Below are positions 27,384 to 34,902 of a DNA stretch of 64,000 nucleotides, one piece after another. How positions within the stretch are numbered: position 1 is the first letter of the stretch; every line of letters starts with the position of its first letter. Source of the DNA: Cupriavidus oxalaticus (GTDB lineage Bacteria; Pseudomonadota; Gammaproteobacteria; Burkholderiales; Burkholderiaceae); NCBI RefSeq assembly GCF_016894385.1, contig NZ_CP069812.1, positions 3,791,001-3,855,000 on the forward strand, read 5' to 3'. The translations under genes were made by a program, and so were the position numbers. Below the pieces are notes generated by a model, which saw only the letters and a program-made list of their open reading frames with translations, did no database searches and was not told the DNA's origin.

Positions 27384-27395
27384 GCCCGCAATGGG
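27384..27395 (+). repeat. Left copy of a 12-bp target-site duplication
   Basis: GCCCGCAATGGG occurs immediately left of the 124-bp inverted-repeat element and again, without mismatch, immediately right of it (27520-27531), the pattern left by a transposition event. Confidence 0.75.
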
Positions 27396-27519
27396 TAATG
27401 CCGTTCAGTTAAGGCATCAAACACTACCGTCATTCCCGCGAAGGCGGGAATCCAGCGTCTTTTGAAGTCACTGGGTTCCCGCCTTCGCGGGAACGACGGT
27501 GGTTAACTGAACGGCATTA
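27396..27519. mobile_element. MITE-like element with 17-bp terminal inverted repeats
   Basis: A 124-bp non-coding element. Its ends TAATGCCGTTCAGTTAA (27396-27412) and TTAACTGAACGGCATTA (27503-27519) are perfect inverted repeats. The inside holds two facing copies of a GTCATTCCCGCGAAGGCGGGAA-type palindrome, so nearly the whole element is one long inverted repeat that could fold into a cruciform or RNA hairpin. A perfect 12-bp direct repeat flanks it. It lies between the convergent ends of topB and the LysR gene and carries no open frame, so it would need a transposase supplied in trans. Confidence 0.8.
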
Positions 27520-27531
27520 GCCCGCAATGGG
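27520..27531 (+). repeat. Right copy of the 12-bp target-site duplication
   Basis: GCCCGCAATGGG, identical to 27384-27395 on the other side of the MITE-like element. Confidence 0.75.
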
Positions 27532-27589
27532 TCCCTTTTCTTCCTGGTGCCTGGCGCTTGGCGCCCGGCCCTGCGAGCCCGGGAGGCCG

Positions 27590-28531
27590 CTACTGGCTTA
27601 CGCTATGCGCGGCATGCCGCGGCTCGACGCCCTCCGCCTTGCCCTTGACCTGCCCTTCCTCGAGCAGGAAATCGATAAAGGCGCGTACCTTGGTCGGCAG
27701 GAACTTCCGGCTCGGGTAGACCACGCTGACGTCGCGCCGCGGCAACTGGTATTGCGGCAGCACGTGGACCAGCTTGCCGGATTCGATATTTGGCCGTGCG
27801 AGGTAGGAAGACAGCATGGCAACGCCCATATTGGCCAGCGCCGCCTGGTGCGCCAGCTCGGCGTTGCTGCACAGCAAGCCCGGGCGGATCGGCACCGTCA
27901 CCTCGCCCTCCGGACCCAGCAGCGTCCACTCGTGCTCGGCGTTGGGCAGCCGCATGGCGATGCAGCGGTGGTGGCTGAGCTCATGCGCGTGACGCAGCGG
28001 TGCGTGCGCGGCCACATAACCGGGCGACGCGCACAGGATCACCTCCGCCGATATCAGCGGACGCGCCACCAGATGCGAGCCCAGGCCCAGGTCCGACAGC
28101 ATCACGGCGACGTCGCGGCCTTCTTCGACGATGTCGACATTGCGGTCAGACAGCAGTACGTCGAACACCACATCCGGATAAAGCTGCTGGAAGCGCGACA
28201 GCAGTTCGGGCAGCAGGTGCAGGCCGAACATGACCGGCGTCACCAGCCGCAGCGTGCCAGACAGTGACTGGCTGCGCGCGGCGACCACGCTTTCGGCCTC
28301 TTCCACGTCTTCGAGGATCTGCTGGCAGCGCAGCAGGTAGGTTTCGCCGGCGTCGGTCAGCGACAGGCTGCGGGTGGTGCGGTTCAGCAGCCGGGTGCCC
28401 AGGTGGCTTTCCAGGTCGGCGACGTAGCGGGTGACCACGGCGTTGGACATTTCCAGCTGTTGCGCTGCACGCGCGAAGCTTCCCAGTTCCACCACCTTGG
28501 AAAACACACGCATCGATTGCAGGCGGTCCAT
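27590..28531 (-). CDS. LysR-family transcriptional regulator
   Basis: A 313-residue regulator. The N-terminal winged helix-turn-helix reads MRVFSKVVELGSFARAAQQL then AVVTRYVADLESHLGTRLLNRTTRSLSLT, and the C-terminal effector-binding domain of type 2 periplasmic-binding fold ends near the SRKFLPTKVRAFIDFLLEE stretch. The ATG at 28531 has GGGAG eight bases upstream. It is divergent from the gene for a small repeat protein, with about 200 bases between and an inverted repeat there, the usual layout for a LysR regulator and its target. The ligand is unknown; the closest style is the CrgA/YafC-like group seen throughout Burkholderiales. Confidence 0.93.
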   Translation of the reverse strand: MDRLQSMRVFSKVVELGSFARAAQQLEMSNAVVTRYVADLESHLGTRLLNRTTRSLSLTDAGETYLLRCQQILEDVEEAESVVAARSQSLSGTLRLVTPVMFGLHLLPELLSRFQQLYPDVVFDVLLSDRNVDIVEEGRDVAVMLSDLGLGSHLVARPLISAEVILCASPGYVAAHAPLRHAHELSHHRCIAMRLPNAEHEWTLLGPEGEVTVPIRPGLLCSNAELAHQAALANMGVAMLSSYLARPNIESGKLVHVLPQYQLPRRDVSVVYPSRKFLPTKVRAFIDFLLEEGQVKGKAEGVEPRHAAHSVSQ

Positions 28532-28612
28532 GACATAGTCTCCCGTTTCTGCGCTGAATCCTTACGCGATCAGGCTATTTTATTGTTGAAATCAGAATTA
28601 ATCATTGTGGAT

Positions 28613-28634
28613 CCTGATATTTATTGATATCAGG
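28613..28634. promoter_or_regulatory. Candidate LysR operator in the divergent gap
   Basis: CCTGATAT and ATATCAGG form a perfect 8-bp inverted repeat around a 6-base spacer, about 80 bases from the LysR start and 100 from the repeat-protein start. Size and dyad fit a LysR-type site; binding is inferred. Confidence 0.45.
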
Positions 28635-28732
28635 GAAATGCCTAATATCTAGCCATCGGATACCGCAATGCAACAATTCCTTTTCGCCGAAGTGCCGGCT
28701 GCGGCATCCAAGCTATACAGAAGGCCTGAATC

Positions 28733-28984
28733 ATGAAAAACCGCTCCGCCCTGATCGCTGTCGCCACTATCGCCGCCGCCCTGTCCGCCGCGCCGGCCTT
28801 TGCCAAGAACGGCAAGTTCGACGTGTTCACCGATGGCGCCAAGGTGGCCAAGTTCGACGTCTATGCGGACGGCGCCAAGGCTGGCAAATTCGACGTGCTC
28901 ACCGATGGCGCCCGCGCCGGCAAGTTCGACGCCTTTGCCGACGGCGCCAGGTACGAGACCGGTACCGATCGCGCGCCGCTGTAA
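28733..28984 (+). CDS. Small secreted protein made of four 12-residue KFDVxxDGAxxG repeats
   Basis: An 83-residue precursor. Residues 1-24 are a clear signal peptide ending in APAFA, and nearly all the mature ~59 residues are four tandem 12-mers: KFDVFTDGAKVA, KFDVYADGAKAG, KFDVLTDGARAG and KFDAFADGARYE, followed by TGTDRAPL. Lys-Phe-Asp and Asp-Gly-Ala are invariant, with two variable aromatic or small residues between. The ATG at 28733 has AGAAGG eight bases before it, and a strong terminator follows, so this is a complete single-gene unit. I recognise no characterised family. The alternation of K, aromatic and D suggests a short extended or beta-solenoid-like surface, perhaps with metal or polysaccharide contact through the Asp residues, but that is conjecture. 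A divergent LysR regulator probably controls it. Confidence 0.85.
   Translation: MKNRSALIAVATIAAALSAAPAFAKNGKFDVFTDGAKVAKFDVYADGAKAGKFDVLTDGARAGKFDAFADGARYETGTDRAPL
28814..28957 (+). repeat. Four tandem 36-bp coding repeats
   Basis: Codons 28-75 of the small secreted protein are four in-frame 36-bp units. The DNA units differ mostly at variable codons, while the codons for KFD and DGA are kept, so the array is under protein-level selection rather than a fresh slippage product. Confidence 0.8.
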
Positions 28985-29063
28985 GCGGCCCTTTCTGCTT
29001 CTGCCTGGTCTCCAACCGGCTTTGGGAGAGCGTCAAATGGCCTCTCCCACTTTATTGGAGAAG

Positions 29064-29101
29064 AAGCCCGCAGCCCGGCATGTCCGGCTGCGGGCTTTTT
29101 T
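29064..29101 (+). terminator. Rho-independent terminator of the repeat-protein gene
   Basis: AAGCCCGCAGCC (29064-29075) and GGCTGCGGGCTT (29086-29097) form a perfect 12-bp stem running into a T tract. A weaker hairpin GGGAGAG/CTCTCCC (29024-29048) precedes it. Confidence 0.85.
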
Positions 29102-29161
29102 GTTGCGACGTGCGGCAGGTCGACTGCCGTACTGACATCGATGGTGCCAGACGGCGCAAAT

Positions 29162-29187
29162 AAAAAAACGGGCCCTTGCGGCCCGTT
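29162..29187 (-). terminator. Rho-independent terminator of the glycine-zipper gene
   Basis: AACGGGCC and GGCCCGTT (29167-29174, 29180-29187) form an 8-bp stem with a CTTGC loop, followed on the minus strand by seven T residues. Confidence 0.8.
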
Positions 29188-29206
29188 CTTGCTTCGCTAC
29201 GGAAGA

Positions 29207-29659
29207 TCAGTCGTGGTGGTGATGGCGATGATGCTTGTGCTTCTTGCGCTTGTAGTGGCTCTTGTAATAACGACGGTCGTCGTCATACGAGTTGCTGCGC
29301 GAGACATTGCCGCCCAGCGCGGCACCGGCACCGCCGCCCAGGCCCGCGCCGATCAGGCCGCCGGTACGGCCGCCCATGGCGTTGCCCGCGGCGGTGCCCG
29401 CGCCACCGCCGAGCGCGCCGCCGATGATGGCGCCCGTGCGCTCGCGGCGGTTGGACGTCACGGCACCACCTGCGCCGCCACCGACCGCACCACCGATCAC
29501 TGCGCCGGTGCTGCCGCCCAGTGCGCCGCCCACTGCGGCACCGGCGACGCCGCCTAGCGCGCCGCCGAGGGCGTTGTTCATGTCGCCCGCGAAGGCCGGC
29601 AGCGCGCTGGCCGCCAGGGCGAGGGCAATGGTCAGATTGCGAACGGGATGGCGAGTCAT
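29207..29659 (-). CDS. Exported glycine-zipper protein with a His/Lys-rich tail
   Basis: A 150-residue precursor with a signal peptide (NLTIALALAASALPAFA) and a long run of glycine-zipper units such as GGALGGVAGAAVGGALGG, interrupted by the short charged segment TSNRRERTGA. Such Gly/Ala repeats pack helices in membranes or form oligomeric outer-membrane assemblies. The last ~25 residues are strongly basic and histidine-rich, ending HHRHHHHD, which could bind metal. The ATG at 29659 has AAGGA eight bases upstream; longer frames cross a regulatory repeat and are not credible. A single-gene unit with its own terminator. The precise role (envelope stress, surface layer, metal buffering) is unknown. 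Confidence 0.82.
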   Translation of the reverse strand: MTRHPVRNLTIALALAASALPAFAGDMNNALGGALGGVAGAAVGGALGGSTGAVIGGAVGGGAGGAVTSNRRERTGAIIGGALGGGAGTAAGNAMGGRTGGLIGAGLGGGAGAALGGNVSRSNSYDDDRRYYKSHYKRKKHKHHRHHHHD

Positions 29660-29720
29660 CTGTTTTGTCCTTTGAATTGCCATGATGTGTCGCAAGTGTA
29701 GGGAAGGAGCCCTGCCCTTG

Positions 29721-29756
29721 CTGTAACTACCTGTAAAGGCCTGTAACCCGCTACAG
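29721..29756 (-). promoter_or_regulatory. 10-bp-spaced TTACAG array upstream of the glycine-zipper gene
   Basis: On the plus strand CTGTAA starts at 29721, 29731 and 29741, exactly ten bases apart, and CTACAG at 29751 completes a palindrome. Ten-base direct repeats are the hallmark of OmpR/PhoB-family binding sites. The array is about 60-100 bases upstream of the start codon, in promoter position. Confidence 0.5.
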
Positions 29757-29805
29757 AAACGGCGTAACCGGGCAATAAAAGCGCGGTGAAAATACAACAC
29801 TTAAT

Positions 29806-29837
29806 AAAAAGACAGGCGACCATGTGATCGCCTGTCT
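29806..29837 (-). terminator. Rho-independent terminator after ybdD
   Basis: AGACAGGCGA (29810-29819) and TCGCCTGTCT (29828-29837) form a perfect 10-bp stem with an 8-base loop, followed on the minus strand by five T residues. It closes the cstA-ybdD unit. Confidence 0.85.
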
Positions 29838-29884
29838 GCTTTGTCTGCATCCGAGACGGTGCCCGGATGCCTTTTAATGCGCGC

Positions 29885-30079
29885 TTAGCAGCACTTGCCC
29901 TGCCCGCCGCCGTATCGCGCTTCCTGGCGCTCGCGGAAGAACTCCTCGTAGCTCATCGGCGCGCGGTCCGGGTGCACGCTTTCCATATGGGCCACATAGT
30001 TCTGGTAGTCGGGCAATCCGACCATCAGCCGCAGCGATTGCCCGAGATAACGTCCCATCGTACCCAGTTGTTCCAGCAT
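29885..30079 (-). CDS. YbdD/YjiX family small protein
   Basis: A 64-residue protein with the family core [21 protein letters not shown] and [21 protein letters not shown], and a C-terminal KCC. Members are almost always encoded just after cstA, as here, with 25 bases between the genes. They are thought to be an accessory of the CstA/BtsT transporter. The length is typical. Confidence 0.92.
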   Translation of the reverse strand: MLEQLGTMGRYLGQSLRLMVGLPDYQNYVAHMESVHPDRAPMSYEEFFRERQEARYGGGQGKCC

Positions 30080-30104
30080 GGCGGGCTCCTTGTCGAGGTC
30101 AGGG

Positions 30105-32177
30105 TCAGGACTGGGCCGAAGCCGCGCCCGGCAGCGGCTCGAACGGCGTTTCCTTGTCGGTCGGGCGGTTCACCGCGCGGGCCTGCAGCGCGGTCTTGAA
30201 GCCGTAGAACACGATCGACAGCACCACCACCATGAACAGCGCGCACAGGCCGGCGTCCAGGTAGTCATTGAAGACGATGCGGTGCATCTGCTCCATCGAC
30301 TTGGCCGGGGCCAGCACCTTGCCTTCGGCAATGGCGGCGCTGAACTTGGCGGCGTGGGTCAGGAAGCTGACCTTGGGGTCGGCATGGAACAGCTTCTGCC
30401 AGCCGGCGGTCAGCGTGCAGATCAGCAGCCAGACGGTCGGCACCAGCGTGACCCAGGCGTACTGGCCGCGCTTCATCTTGACCAGCACGCAGGTGCCCAG
30501 CACCAGCGCCACGGCGGCCAGCATCTGGTTGGAGATGCCGAACAGCGGCCACAGCGTGTTGATGCCGCCCAGCGGATCGACCACGCCCTGGTACAGGAAG
30601 TAGCCCCAGGCCGCCACGGTCAGCGCGGTGGCGATGAGGTTGGCCGGCAGCGAATCGGTGCGCTTCATCGATGGCACGAAGCTGCCCAGCAGGTCCTGCA
30701 GCATGAAGCGGCCGGCGCGGGTGCCCGCGTCGACGGCGGTCAGGATGAACAGTGCCTCGAACAGGATGGCGAAGTGGTACCAGAACGCCATCATGGCCTG
30801 GCCGCCCACCACCTGGTGCAGGATGTGCGCGATGCCCACGGCCAGCGTCGGCGCGCCGCCGGCGCGCGAGATGATGGTGTTCTCGCCGACGTCCTTGGCG
30901 GTCTGCACCAGCACGTCGGGGGTGATCACGAAGCCCCAGGTCGAGACCGCCTGCGCCACCGCTTCCGGCGTGGTGCCGATCACGGCGGCCGGGCTGTTCA
31001 TGGCGAAGTACACGCCCGGCTCGATCACCGCTGCGGCCACCAGCGCCATGATGGCGACGAAGGACTCGGCCAGCATCGCGCCGTAGCCGATGAAGCGCGC
31101 GTGGGTCTCGTTCTCCAGCAGCTTGGGCGTGGTGCCCGACGAGATCAGCGCATGGAAGCCCGACACCGCGCCGCAGGCGATGGTGATGAAGAGGAACGGG
31201 AACAGGTTGCCCGACCACACCGGGCCGCCGCCCTCGGCGAACTGCGTGAAGGCCGGCATCTTCAGGTCCGGCGCGACGATCACGATGCCCACCGCCAGCG
31301 CGATGATGGTGCCGATCTTCAGGAAGGTCGACAGGTAGTCGCGCGGGGCCAGCAGCAGCCACACCGGCAGCACGGCGGCGATGAAGCCGTAGATGATCAG
31401 CATCCAGGTCAGCGCCTTGCCGTCGTAGGTGAACAGCGGCGCCAGCGTCGCGCTTTCATGCACGTACTGGCCGCCGATGATCGCCAGCATCAGCAGCACG
31501 AAGCCGATCACCGACACTTCGCCGATGCGGCCCGGGCGGATGTAGCGGGTGTAGATGCCCATGAAGATGGCGATGGGAATGGTCACCGCCACGGTGAAGG
31601 TGCCCCACGGCGAGTCGGCCAGCGCCTTCACCACGATCAGCGCCAGCACCGCCAGGATGATGATCATGATCATGAAGCAGCCGAACAGCGCGATCATGCC
31701 CGGCACCGTGCCCATTTCGGACTTGACCAGGTCGCCCAGCGAGCGGCCGTCGCGGCGCGTGGAGATGAACAGCACCATGAAGTCCTGCACCGCGCCGGCG
31801 AACACCACGCCGGCCAGCAGCCACAGCATGCCCGGCATGTAGCCCATCTGCGCGGCCAGCACCGGGCCGACCAGCGGGCCGGCGCCGGCGATCGCGGCGA
31901 AGTGGTGGCCGAACAGCACCGCCTTGTTGGTCGGCACGTAGTCCAGGCCGTCGTTATGGCGCCAGGCCGGCGTCATGCGTTTCGGGTCGAGCTGCATCAC
32001 CTTGTCGGCGATAAAGCGGCTGTAGTAGCGGTAGGCGATCAGGTAGATGCAGAGCGCGGCAACCACGATCCACAGCGCGCTGACGGCCTCGCCGCGCGCC
32101 AGCGCGACGGTGCCGAAGGCAAACGCGCCGAGCACGGCGACGGCCAGCCACACCAGGTGTTCTCCGATGCGATTCAT
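30105..32177 (-). CDS. cstA: CstA-family carbon starvation/pyruvate transporter
   Basis: A 690-residue inner-membrane protein of the CstA/BtsT family, which imports pyruvate or small peptides with protons. Many transmembrane helices are visible, with the conserved N-terminal block [16 protein letters not shown], then [14 protein letters not shown] and [20 protein letters not shown]. The ATG at 32177 ([12 protein letters not shown]) is supported by GGAGA eight bases upstream. ybdD follows in the same unit. A divergent two-component system begins about 390 bases away and is the likely regulator, as with BtsSR and cstA relatives elsewhere. Substrate (pyruvate being the best guess) is inferred. 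Confidence 0.94.
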   Translation of the reverse strand: MNRIGEHLVWLAVAVLGAFAFGTVALARGEAVSALWIVVAALCIYLIAYRYYSRFIADKVMQLDPKRMTPAWRHNDGLDYVPTNKAVLFGHHFAAIAGAGPLVGPVLAAQMGYMPGMLWLLAGVVFAGAVQDFMVLFISTRRDGRSLGDLVKSEMGTVPGMIALFGCFMIMIIILAVLALIVVKALADSPWGTFTVAVTIPIAIFMGIYTRYIRPGRIGEVSVIGFVLLMLAIIGGQYVHESATLAPLFTYDGKALTWMLIIYGFIAAVLPVWLLLAPRDYLSTFLKIGTIIALAVGIVIVAPDLKMPAFTQFAEGGGPVWSGNLFPFLFITIACGAVSGFHALISSGTTPKLLENETHARFIGYGAMLAESFVAIMALVAAAVIEPGVYFAMNSPAAVIGTTPEAVAQAVSTWGFVITPDVLVQTAKDVGENTIISRAGGAPTLAVGIAHILHQVVGGQAMMAFWYHFAILFEALFILTAVDAGTRAGRFMLQDLLGSFVPSMKRTDSLPANLIATALTVAAWGYFLYQGVVDPLGGINTLWPLFGISNQMLAAVALVLGTCVLVKMKRGQYAWVTLVPTVWLLICTLTAGWQKLFHADPKVSFLTHAAKFSAAIAEGKVLAPAKSMEQMHRIVFNDYLDAGLCALFMVVVLSIVFYGFKTALQARAVNRPTDKETPFEPLPGAASAQS

Positions 32178-32568
32178 AGTGAAGGTCTCCTCAGACCGGG
32201 ATTTGGAAAGCCTGCGGCGGCGAAGGACTGGCAACTGGCAACGGGCTGGGTCGGCGGCGGGCGCGCCGGGGCGGGCAGCTGGGGCAATCCGGCGGTGAGG
32301 GTGTCTCCTGGGATCTGCTGCTGCTCGCCCGGTTCGTGTCGTTTCCGGATCTCGTCTTGCAGGCAGGCGGTGCACCATCCGGGTAGGCCGGTGCACCAGC
32401 TGCGTGGACGCGCGCCGCATGTTGGGGCGGCTTGCGTGTCCGGCGTGTAGTATTGACACCCGCCAAACCCCGCACAAGCGCGTAACTACGCAGCACTTCT
32501 GCGTAGTACTACGCAAATCGACGGTGGCATGCCGCCTGCGCGGCATCGGTGTTTACCCCCGGTCCTGT
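32178..32568. other. Divergent regulatory region between cstA and the sensor kinase
   Basis: No coding frame with a ribosome-binding site was found in these ~390 bases. The half next to the kinase holds the TACGCA repeat cluster listed separately; the half next to cstA holds its leader with the GGAGA site. Confidence 0.5.
32485..32515. promoter_or_regulatory. Candidate response-regulator operator: TACGCA repeats
   Basis: ACTACGCAG (32485-32493) and CTGCGTAGT (32499-32507) form a perfect 9-bp dyad around five bases. GTAGTACTAC then makes an overlapping palindrome, and a third TACGCA lies at 32510-32515, 22 bases from the first. The spacing suits a dimeric NarL-type regulator acting on both divergent promoters. 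Confidence 0.5.
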
Positions 32569-33987
32569 ATGAAACTCCGCCAGAAGATCCTGTTGCTCGC
32601 GGTGGCGCCCCTTGCGGTGGCCATGCTGGGCATCGCCTTTGCCGTGCGCTACCAGGCCACGCAGCTCGCGCAGCATGAGCGCGCGCTGGTCGAAGCCGCC
32701 TACCTGCAGAGCAAGGAAATGGAGCTGCGCCACTACGTAGAACTGGCGCAAAGCGCGATCGCGCCCATGGTGCGCTCCGGGCGCGCCGACCTGGCTACCC
32801 GGCAGGCGGCGATGGAAGCCCTGGCGCGGCTGGACTACGGTCCCGATGGCTACTTCTTCCTGTACGACATGCAGGGCCGCAACCTGATGCACCCGCGCCA
32901 GCCCGAACTGGTCGGCAAGGACCTGTGGACCATGCGCGACGCCGAGGGCACGCTACCTATCCAGAAACTGATCTCCGCTGCCAAGGCGGGAGGCGGCGCG
33001 GTGCGCTACCAGTGGAAGAAACCCTCGTCGCAGCAACTCGCGCCCAAGCTTGGCTATGTCGTGGCGGTGCCGGAGTGGGGCTGGATGCTCGGTACCGGGA
33101 TCTACCTGGATGACGTCGAGCGCACGCTGCGCCAGCTCGACGCGCGCGCCGAGACCGATATCCGCGAGACCATGGCCTGGATCGGCGTGATCGCCGCCAT
33201 CAGCATCCTGCTGGTGGCCGCCAGCGGCCTGGCGCTGAACGTCAGCGAGCACCGCGAGGCCGACGCCAAGCTGCGCCAGCTGGCGCAGCGCGTGGTGCAG
33301 TCGCAGGAAGAGGAACGCGCGCGGCTGTCGCGCGAGCTGCACGACGGCATCAGCCAGCTGCTGGTGTCGGTCAAGCTGGTGCTGGAGACCGCCACCAACC
33401 GGCTGCGGCTGGCCCCGACCGAAGGCGCCGCGGTGGCGCCGGTGCTGGGCATGGCGCTGAACCGGCTCGACACCGTCTTCAATGAAGTGCGGCGCGTGGC
33501 GCGCAACCTGCGCCCGGCGCTGCTGGATGACCTGGGTCTTTTTGCCGCGCTCCAGCACCTGGCGCGCGAGATGCAAGGCGGCAGCCGGCTGGACATCGAC
33601 GTGACCCAGCGCGGCACCCCGCGCGAGCTGCCCGACGAGCAGGCCACCGCCCTGTTCCGCATCGCGCAGGAAGCGCTGACCAACGTGGAGCGCCACGCCG
33701 GGGCCCGGCACGTGCGCGTGTCGCTGGCGTTCGACGCCGACGCCACGCGGCTCACGGTGCGCGACGACGGCGCCGGCTTCGACGTGCCGAGCATGCAGCG
33801 CGATCCCCGGCGCGGCATCGGCCTGCGCAACCTGGGCGAGCGCATCGCCGCGTTGTGCGGGCAGTTCGACATTGTTTCCGGCAGCGGCGGCACCGAGCTG
33901 GTGGCGTCGCTGCCCCTGGCCAAGCCTGCGCCAAAGCCCGCAGCCGTTTCGCATGATCCTGTTTCCGCCGGACCTTCGCAGTCATGA
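32569..33987 (+). CDS. Cache-domain sensor histidine kinase (NarX/HisKA_3 type)
   Basis: A 472-residue membrane kinase. One helix near the N-terminus (ILLLAVAPLAVAMLGIAFAV) and another at about 205-225 bracket a periplasmic Cache domain with YGPDGYFFLYDMQGRNLMHP, a fold that commonly binds small carboxylates. The cytoplasmic part has a HisKA_3 dimerisation region with phosphoacceptor H258 in RLSRELHDGISQLL and a HATPase domain with VRDDGAGFD and GIGLRNLGERI. Its stop overlaps the regulator start by four bases. Divergent from cstA, so it probably senses a carboxylate such as pyruvate or acetate and controls cstA. Confidence 0.92.
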   Translation: MKLRQKILLLAVAPLAVAMLGIAFAVRYQATQLAQHERALVEAAYLQSKEMELRHYVELAQSAIAPMVRSGRADLATRQAAMEALARLDYGPDGYFFLYDMQGRNLMHPRQPELVGKDLWTMRDAEGTLPIQKLISAAKAGGGAVRYQWKKPSSQQLAPKLGYVVAVPEWGWMLGTGIYLDDVERTLRQLDARAETDIRETMAWIGVIAAISILLVAASGLALNVSEHREADAKLRQLAQRVVQSQEEERARLSRELHDGISQLLVSVKLVLETATNRLRLAPTEGAAVAPVLGMALNRLDTVFNEVRRVARNLRPALLDDLGLFAALQHLAREMQGGSRLDIDVTQRGTPRELPDEQATALFRIAQEALTNVERHAGARHVRVSLAFDADATRLTVRDDGAGFDVPSMQRDPRRGIGLRNLGERIAALCGQFDIVSGSGGTELVASLPLAKPAPKPAAVSHDPVSAGPSQS

Positions 33988-34658
33988 CCCGTTCCCCTGA
34001 ATCGACCCACGCCGGCGCACCGGCGCGCGTATTGCTGATCGACGACCACGCGCTGGTGCGCGACGGCATGCGCATGCACCTGGCGCTGCAGCCGGGGCTG
34101 CGCGTGGTCGGCGAGGCCGATGGCGGCGAGGCGGCGCTCGCGTGGCTGGACCGTGCCGGCGAGGCCGACCTGCCGGACCTGGTGATCACCGATATCGGCA
34201 TGCGCGGCATGGGCGGCATTGCGCTGGCGGCCGCGCTCCATGACCGGTATCCGGAGCTGGCGGTATTGATCGTGTCGATGCACGACAACCTGGAGTATGT
34301 GCGCCAGGCCGTGCGGGCGGGGGCGCGGGGCTATGTGCTGAAGGATGCGCCGGCCGATGAGCTGATGGCGGCGATCCAGTCGGTGCTGGCGGGGCGGGTG
34401 TTCTACAGTGCCCGCATCGCACGCGGCATGGCCGAGCAGAGTCCGGGGCCGCTGGATGCGCTGACCCGGCGCGAGCGCGACATCCTGGGCTGCATCGGGC
34501 GCGGGATGGCCAACAAGGAGATTGCGGCGCAGCTGGGCGTATCGGTGCGCACGGTCGAGACGCACCGGCTCAACCTGAAACGCAAGCTGGGGATCGAGGG
34601 GCGCTCGGGGTTGGTGAAGTATGCGGTGGAGACGCTGGGGGATAGCGACGCCGGCTGA
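33984..34658 (+). CDS. NarL/FixJ-family response regulator
   Basis: A 224-residue regulator with a receiver domain (D20/D21 acidic pair, phosphoacceptor D70 in LVITDIGMRGM, lysine in GYVLKDA) and a LuxR-type helix-turn-helix (LTRRERDILGCIGRGMANKEI then VSVRTVETHRLNLKRKLGI). The usual proline after the phosphoacceptor motif is replaced by arginine (DIGMRG). The start overlaps the kinase stop (ATGA), so both are made together. Likely target: the TACGCA sites between cstA and the kinase. Confidence 0.93.
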   Translation: MTRSPESTHAGAPARVLLIDDHALVRDGMRMHLALQPGLRVVGEADGGEAALAWLDRAGEADLPDLVITDIGMRGMGGIALAAALHDRYPELAVLIVSMHDNLEYVRQAVRAGARGYVLKDAPADELMAAIQSVLAGRVFYSARIARGMAEQSPGPLDALTRRERDILGCIGRGMANKEIAAQLGVSVRTVETHRLNLKRKLGIEGRSGLVKYAVETLGDSDAG

Positions 34659-34737
34659 CAGGCCCCCAGGACACCGAAAAGGAGAGCGGTTCCGGGTGCT
34701 CCCAGGCCGCCCGACCTCGCCCAGGCAAGGTGTTCTT

Positions 34738-34883
34738 CCTCTCCCCTCACGGGGAGAGGGCCGGGGTGAGGGGCGGTGTAGCTAGGCACCACATCAAGCA
34801 AGGCCTTCGGTTTTAACCCACGGGCGCCAGCCTTTGACCCGCCCGCCCTCACCCCCGGCCCCTCTCCCACTGCGTGGGAGAGG
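34738..34883. repeat. CCCTCTCCC-type paired palindromic repeat
   Basis: Two inverted copies flank about 100 bases. CCTCTCCCC-TCAC-GGGGAGAGG (34738-34759) is followed by GGCCGGGGTGAGG; then CCTCACCCCCGGCCCCT leads into CCTCTCCCAC-TGC-GTGGGAGAGG (34861-34883). It lies between the convergent ends of the response regulator and pckG. Related pairs occur at 54156-54296 and 62137-62259. Confidence 0.75.
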
Positions 34884-34902
34884 CGAGCAAACCGGCAGCG
34901 GC

